This document shows, one piece after another, positions 42,675-46,966 of a DNA stretch of 46,966 nt (positions are counted from its first letter, which is position 1; each line of letters opens with the position of its first letter). The stretch comes from Mesorhizobium sp. ORS 3324. GTDB taxonomy: Bacteria; Pseudomonadota; Alphaproteobacteria; Rhizobiales; Rhizobiaceae. Location: contig LM655189.1 in assembly GCA_000824825.2 (NCBI GenBank), forward strand, positions 43,618-90,583, read 5' to 3'. The position numbers and the translations under genes were made by a program. The notes below the pieces were generated by a model, which did no database searches, was not told where the DNA came from, and saw only the letters and a program-made list of their open reading frames with translations.

Positions 42675-43703
42675 ATGAAACACATTGCAATCGGCATTCT
42701 CGGCGCCGCCGCGCTCGGATTTATGGCGTCGGCAGCCTCGGCCGGCACGCTGGATACCGTGAAGCAGAAGGGCTTTATCCAGTGCGGCGTCTCGACCGGC
42801 CTCGCCGGCTTCTCGGCGCCGGACGACAAGGGGGAATGGCAGGGCATCGACGCCGACTTCTGCCGCGCCGTCGCGGCCGCCGTCTTCGGCGACGGCACCA
42901 AGGTCAAGTTCACCCCGCTCAGTGCCAAGGAACGCTTCACCGCGCTGCAGTCGGGCGAGGTCGACATCCTGTCGCGCAACACCACCTGGACGATCAACCG
43001 CGACACCGCGCTCGGCCTGAACTTCGTCGGCGTGACCTACTATGACGGCCAGGGCTTCATGATCAACGCCAAGAAGCTGCCGGGCGTGAACTCGGCGCTG
43101 CAGCTTTCGGGCGCCGCCGTCTGCGTGCAGAGCGGCACCACGACCGAACTCAACCTCGCCGACTACTTCAAGTCGAACAAGATGGAATACAACCCCGTCG
43201 TGTTCGAGAAGCTGGAAGAGGTCAACGCCGCCTACGACGCCGGCCGCTGCGACGTCTACACCACCGACCAGTCGGGCCTCTACGGCATCCGCCTGACGCT
43301 GGGCTCGCCGGCCGACCACGTCGTGCTGCCCGAGATCATCTCCAAGGAGCCGCTCGGACCGGCCGTTCGCCAGGGCGACGACCAGTGGTACCATATCGTC
43401 AAATGGACGCTGTTTGCGCTGATCAACGCCGAGGAGTACGGCATTACCAAGGCCAATGTCGACGAGATGAAGAACTCGGACAACCCCGAGATCAAGCGCA
43501 TCCTCGGCCAGGAGGCCGACACCAAGATCGGCACCGATCTCGGCGTCTCCAACGACTGGGTCGTCAATATCGTCAAGGCCGTCGGCAATTACGGCGAAAT
43601 GTTCGACCGCAATGTCGGCTCCGGCAGCCCGCTCAAGATCGCGCGCGGCATCAACGCGCTGTGGACCAAGGGTGGCCTGCAATACGCTCCGCCGATCCGC
43701 TGA
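42675..43703 (+). CDS. aapJ: General L-amino acid ABC transporter, periplasmic binding protein
   Basis: A 342-residue protein with a signal peptide (cleaved after ASAASA, residue 23). The mature part opens TLDTVKQKGFIQCGVSTGLA, with GIDADFCRAVAAAVFGDGTK and SRNTTWTINRDTALGLNFVG, matching AapJ of the rhizobial Aap system, which takes up a broad range of amino acids. It is first in the aapJQMP operon. A hairpin follows before aapQ. Confidence 0.95.
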   Translation: MKHIAIGILGAAALGFMASAASAGTLDTVKQKGFIQCGVSTGLAGFSAPDDKGEWQGIDADFCRAVAAAVFGDGTKVKFTPLSAKERFTALQSGEVDILSRNTTWTINRDTALGLNFVGVTYYDGQGFMINAKKLPGVNSALQLSGAAVCVQSGTTTELNLADYFKSNKMEYNPVVFEKLEEVNAAYDAGRCDVYTTDQSGLYGIRLTLGSPADHVVLPEIISKEPLGPAVRQGDDQWYHIVKWTLFALINAEEYGITKANVDEMKNSDNPEIKRILGQEADTKIGTDLGVSNDWVVNIVKAVGNYGEMFDRNVGSGSPLKIARGINALWTKGGLQYAPPIR

Positions 43704-43715
43704 TCGAAATGTGAT

Positions 43716-43752
43716 CCGGGAGGCAGATCGTCTGCCTCCCGGTTTCTCTTTT
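43716..43752 (+). terminator. Intercistronic hairpin between aapJ and aapQ
   Basis: A 12-bp perfect stem (43716-43727 with 43731-43742, TCG loop) followed by TTTCTCTTTT. In binding-protein-first operons such a stem is known to protect the upstream message or terminate part of transcription, giving more binding protein than permease. Confidence 0.85.
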
Positions 43753-43766
43753 CAGGGGATGGTCGC

Positions 43767-44954
43767 ATGGCTTCGCAGGAAATCCTTCGCGAGGAGCCGA
43801 GTCGCGGCTCCTTTATCAATGACCCGAAGATACGCAGTCTCTTCTTTCAGACGCTTGTCGTCGTCTTGCTGTTCGGCTCGATCTGGTGGATCGTCCACAA
43901 CGTCATCGACAATCTGCAACGTCTCCATATCGCCTCCGGCTTCCAGTTCCTGAGGGGCAGGGCCGGTTTCGACATCTCGGACACGCCGATCGCCTACACT
44001 TCCGATTCGACCTACGGCCGTGCCCTGGTGGTCGGTCTGCTCAACACGGCGATCGTCGCCGTCGCCGGCATCATCACCGCCACCATCATCGGCTTCATCG
44101 TCGGCATCGGCCGCCTGTCGCAGAACTGGCTGATCCGCAAGATCTGCACGGTCTATGTCGAGATCTTCCGCAACATCCCGCCGCTGCTGGTCATCTTCTT
44201 CTGGTATTCCGGCGTGCTGGCCGTGCTGCCGCCGCCGCGCGAGAGCTTCCATCTGCCCTTTGGCTCCTTCCTCAACCAGCGCGGCTTCTATTTCCCGCGC
44301 GCCGTCTGGGGCGACGGGGCTTGGCTGATATTCGTCGCCTTTGTCGTAGCGCTCGGCATGGCCTGGTTCGTCGCCCACAGAGCGCGCCAGCGCCAGATGG
44401 CGACCGGCCAGCAGTTCCCGGTGTTCTGGACCTCGGTCGCGCTGATCGTCGGCCTGCCGGTGCTCGCCTTCCTGCTCGCCGGCATGCCGCTCACCTTCGA
44501 TTTTCCGAAGCAGTCGACCTTCAATCTCACTGGCGGCTTCCTGCTCAAGCCGGAATTCCTGTCGCTCTACATGGCGCTGTCCTGCTACACCGCCGCCTTC
44601 ATCGCCGAGATCGTGCGTGCCGGCATCCGGGGCGTCAGCAGAGGCCAGACCGAGGCGGCAGGCGCCCTTGGCCTGCGCTCCGGTCCGATTCTCAGGCTGG
44701 TCGTGGTGCCGCAGGCGCTGCGCATCGTCATCCCGCCGCTGACCAGCCAGTATCTGAACCTGACCAAGAACTCGTCGCTTGCGATCGCCATCGGCTATCC
44801 GGATCTCACCGCGACGGCCGGCACGGTGCTCAACCAGACGGGACAGGCGGTCGAGGGCGTGCTGATCATGATGATCGCCTATCTGGTGCTGAGCCTCGTG
44901 ACCTCCGCGGTCATGAACGTCGTCAACGCCAGGATGGCGCTGGTGGAGAGGTAG
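43767..44954 (+). CDS. aapQ: General L-amino acid ABC transporter permease AapQ
   Basis: A 395-residue inner-membrane protein with about eight helices. The long insertion between helices (residues 145-200) is typical of Aap/Bzt permeases. The coupling loop [20 protein letters not shown], then [17 protein letters not shown], contacts AapP. It pairs with AapM in the membrane. Confidence 0.95.
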   Translation: MASQEILREEPSRGSFINDPKIRSLFFQTLVVVLLFGSIWWIVHNVIDNLQRLHIASGFQFLRGRAGFDISDTPIAYTSDSTYGRALVVGLLNTAIVAVAGIITATIIGFIVGIGRLSQNWLIRKICTVYVEIFRNIPPLLVIFFWYSGVLAVLPPPRESFHLPFGSFLNQRGFYFPRAVWGDGAWLIFVAFVVALGMAWFVAHRARQRQMATGQQFPVFWTSVALIVGLPVLAFLLAGMPLTFDFPKQSTFNLTGGFLLKPEFLSLYMALSCYTAAFIAEIVRAGIRGVSRGQTEAAGALGLRSGPILRLVVVPQALRIVIPPLTSQYLNLTKNSSLAIAIGYPDLTATAGTVLNQTGQAVEGVLIMMIAYLVLSLVTSAVMNVVNARMALVER

Positions 44955-44958
44955 GACC

Positions 44959-46116
44959 ATGCAGGAACACGACACCTCCTGGGTGCGCACCGAGATGGCC
45001 CTGGCCGAGCCGGCGCCGCTCGGCGAGCGCGGCGCCTATGCCTGGGTGCGCAAGAACCTGATCGCTTCGACCGGCGACACGATCCTCACTATCCTCGGCA
45101 TTGCCATCGTCGCCTGGATATTGCCGCAGGTTATCAACTGGGCCTTCATCAACGCACAGTGGACCGGACCCAACCGCACAGTCTGCGCCACCGTCTCGCA
45201 GGGCGGCATCCAGCCCGACGGCTGGACAGGCGCCTGCTGGGCCTTCGTCAACGCCAAGTTCGGCCAGTTCATCTTCGGCACTTATCCGATCGAGGAGCGC
45301 TGGCGGCCGACCCTGGTCGCCATCCTGTTCGTGGCGCTTTTGGTGCCGATGCTGATCCCGCGTGTGCCGCGCAAGGGGTTGAACGCGATTCTGCTTTTCC
45401 TCGTCCTGCCGGTCGTCTCCTTCTTTCTCCTGTCCGGCGGCGCGTTCGGGCTGCCTTATGTCGAGACCTCGCGCTGGGGCGGGTTGCTGGTCACGCTCAG
45501 CCTGTCCTTCGTCGGCATTGTCGTGTCGCTGCCGTTGGGCACGGTGCTGGCGCTGGGCCGCCGATCGAAAATGCCGATCGTCAGGCTCTTGTGCGTCATC
45601 TTCATCGAGTTCGTGCGCGGCATTCCGCTGATCACGGTGCTGTTCTTCGCCAGCGTCATGCTGCCGCTGTTCCTGCCTGCCGGCGTCACCTTCGACAAGT
45701 TCCTGCGGGCGCTGATCGGTGTGTCGCTGTTTGCCGCCGCCTATATGGCGGAAGTGGTGCGCGGCGGCCTGCAGGCGATCCCGAAGGGGCAGTATGAGGG
45801 CGCCGATTCGCTCGGCCTCGGCTATTGGCAGAAGATGGGGTTGATCGTGCTGCCGCAGGCCCTGAAGCTGGTCATCCCCGCCATCGTCAACACCTTCATC
45901 GGCATGTTCAAGGACACCAGCCTGGTGCTCATCATCTCGATCTTCGACCTGTTGGGCGTGGTCAAGCAGAACCTGTCCGACGCCAATTGGGCGACGCCGC
46001 AGACCGCCAGATCCGGTCTTGTCTTCGCCGCTTTCGTGTTCTGGCTGTTCTGCTTCGGCATGTCGCGCTATTCAATGTATACCGAACGCCGGCTCGACAC
46101 CGGCTACAAACGATAA
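44959..46116 (+). CDS. aapM: General L-amino acid ABC transporter permease AapM
   Basis: A 385-residue permease, starting four bases after aapQ stops. Seen are a polar N-terminus, a large periplasmic loop around [20 protein letters not shown], and the coupling loop [20 protein letters not shown], then [20 protein letters not shown]. The length and loop match AapM. Confidence 0.95.
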   Translation: MQEHDTSWVRTEMALAEPAPLGERGAYAWVRKNLIASTGDTILTILGIAIVAWILPQVINWAFINAQWTGPNRTVCATVSQGGIQPDGWTGACWAFVNAKFGQFIFGTYPIEERWRPTLVAILFVALLVPMLIPRVPRKGLNAILLFLVLPVVSFFLLSGGAFGLPYVETSRWGGLLVTLSLSFVGIVVSLPLGTVLALGRRSKMPIVRLLCVIFIEFVRGIPLITVLFFASVMLPLFLPAGVTFDKFLRALIGVSLFAAAYMAEVVRGGLQAIPKGQYEGADSLGLGYWQKMGLIVLPQALKLVIPAIVNTFIGMFKDTSLVLIISIFDLLGVVKQNLSDANWATPQTARSGLVFAAFVFWLFCFGMSRYSMYTERRLDTGYKR

Positions 46117-46128
46117 GGGGAATTGGCC

Positions 46129-46932
46129 ATGACCACCGAGAACGCCGTCAGCGCGGAAGAAATCAAGGTCGATGCCAAGAAGATGCATGTCTCGACCACC
46201 GATGTCGCCATCGACATCATCGGCATGCACAAATGGTATGGCGAGTTCCATGTGCTGAAGGACATCAACCTCAAGGTGATGCGCGGCGAGCGCATCGTCA
46301 TCTGCGGCCCGTCCGGCTCCGGCAAGTCGACCATGATCCGCTGCATCAACCGGCTGGAAGAGCACCAGAAGGGCAAGATCATCGTCGACGGCAAGGAGCT
46401 CACCAACGACCTGAAAAAGATCGACGAGGTGCGCCGCGAGGTCGGCATGGTGTTCCAGCACTTCAACCTGTTCCCGCACCTCACCATCCTGGAGAACTGC
46501 ACGCTGGCGCCGATCTGGGTGCGCAAGACGCCGAAGAAGCAGGCCGAGGAAATCGCCATGCATTTCCTGAAGCGCGTCAAGATCCCGGAACAGGCCAACA
46601 AGTACCCCGGCCAGCTCTCCGGCGGCCAGCAGCAGCGCGTGGCGATCGCCCGCTCGCTCTGCATGAACCCGCGCATCATGCTGTTCGACGAGCCGACGTC
46701 GGCGCTCGATCCGGAGATGATCAAGGAAGTGCTGGAGACCATGGTGGGGCTGGCCGAAGAAGGCATGACCATGCTGTGCGTCACCCACGAGATGGGCTTT
46801 GCCCGCAAGGTCGCCAACCGGGTGATCTTCATGGATCAGGGCCAGATCGTCGAGCAGAACACACCGGCCGAGTTCTTCGACCATCCGCGCCACGAGCGCA
46901 CGAAGCTGTTTCTGTCGCAGATCTTGCACTGA
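46129..46932 (+). CDS. aapP: General L-amino acid ABC transporter ATP-binding protein AapP
   Basis: A 267-residue ATPase: Walker [16 protein letters not shown]-loop [16 protein letters not shown], signature [15 protein letters not shown], Walker [16 protein letters not shown] and H-loop [11 protein letters not shown] at 46129 has GGGG 8 bases upstream, making the TTG at 46123 less likely. It closes the aap operon; the window ends 34 bases later. Confidence 0.96.
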   Translation: MTTENAVSAEEIKVDAKKMHVSTTDVAIDIIGMHKWYGEFHVLKDINLKVMRGERIVICGPSGSGKSTMIRCINRLEEHQKGKIIVDGKELTNDLKKIDEVRREVGMVFQHFNLFPHLTILENCTLAPIWVRKTPKKQAEEIAMHFLKRVKIPEQANKYPGQLSGGQQQRVAIARSLCMNPRIMLFDEPTSALDPEMIKEVLETMVGLAEEGMTMLCVTHEMGFARKVANRVIFMDQGQIVEQNTPAEFFDHPRHERTKLFLSQILH

Positions 46933-46966
46933 AGCGCCCACTCGGTCGTCATCCTAGGGCGGAGCA

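Overview
The window looks like a chromosomal stretch from a Rhizobiales alphaproteobacterium, most likely Mesorhizobium or a close relative. The grounds are high GC with strong G/C third positions, an Aap-type general amino acid transporter, a BacA/BclA-like peptide transporter, a cytochrome bo3 operon without CuA ligands, several small secreted proteins of a rhizobial type, and intergenic palindromic repeats of the kind that litter Mesorhizobium genomes. No rRNA, tRNA, integrase, transposase or CRISPR array was seen. The genus is an inference.

Layout. (1) 1-2268 is the end of a defective prophage: a terminase fragment fused in frame to an endolysin fragment, followed by an overlapping lysis cassette (small membrane proteins, a spanin pair, a holin-like protein). 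(2) 2406-8174 holds ordinary single genes: small secreted proteins, msrA, a PAS-only protein, a GFA-family zinc protein, a Thivi_2564-type membrane peptide and an anion permease. (3) 8502-13144 is a LacI-controlled sugar ABC importer operon. (4) 13299-19423 has a small conserved gene, a repeat element, a zinc aminopeptidase-like lipoprotein, and cyoABCD on the minus strand. (5) 19605-22459 carries a LysE exporter and a BclA/YddA-like ABC transporter. (6) 22460-31349 is an accessory region: a TauE/SafE permease, a HemG-like flavodoxin, a Stf0-like sulfotransferase, repeats, a DOPA-dioxygenase-family protein, and a lower-GC three-gene cassette (DGQHR-domain protein, unknown 451-residue protein, D12-class adenine methylase). 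(7) 31350-35216 is a molybdenum hydroxylase operon (FAD, 2Fe-2S, Mo subunits and a MoaD-like protein). (8) 35451-42117 holds a TPR protein, a DUF6065-like protein, a TetR regulator, a cupredoxin and DUF4142 pair, an ECF sigma factor, an HPP-CBS membrane protein and a cystathionine beta-lyase. (9) 42675-46932 is aapJQMP.

The most interesting part is region 6. The DGQHR/unknown/methylase genes are coupled by two 4-bp ATGA overlaps and look like a DNA-modification or anti-phage module that I cannot match to a named system. Its surroundings are full of relics: a short decayed copy of the 3' end of the ABC transporter gene at 25562-25630, a longer one at 26603-26902 just left of the cassette, and a frameshifted partial copy of moaD at 30916-31059 just right of it. 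The intact parents lie at 20339-22459 and 31350-31595. This suggests an insertion hotspot between the ABC transporter gene and the molybdenum hydroxylase operon where cargo has entered repeatedly, each time leaving a duplicated target fragment.

Limits: family assignments come from reading translated sequence and recalled family features, with no database search. GC differences are visual impressions, and promoters and operators are pattern matches only.
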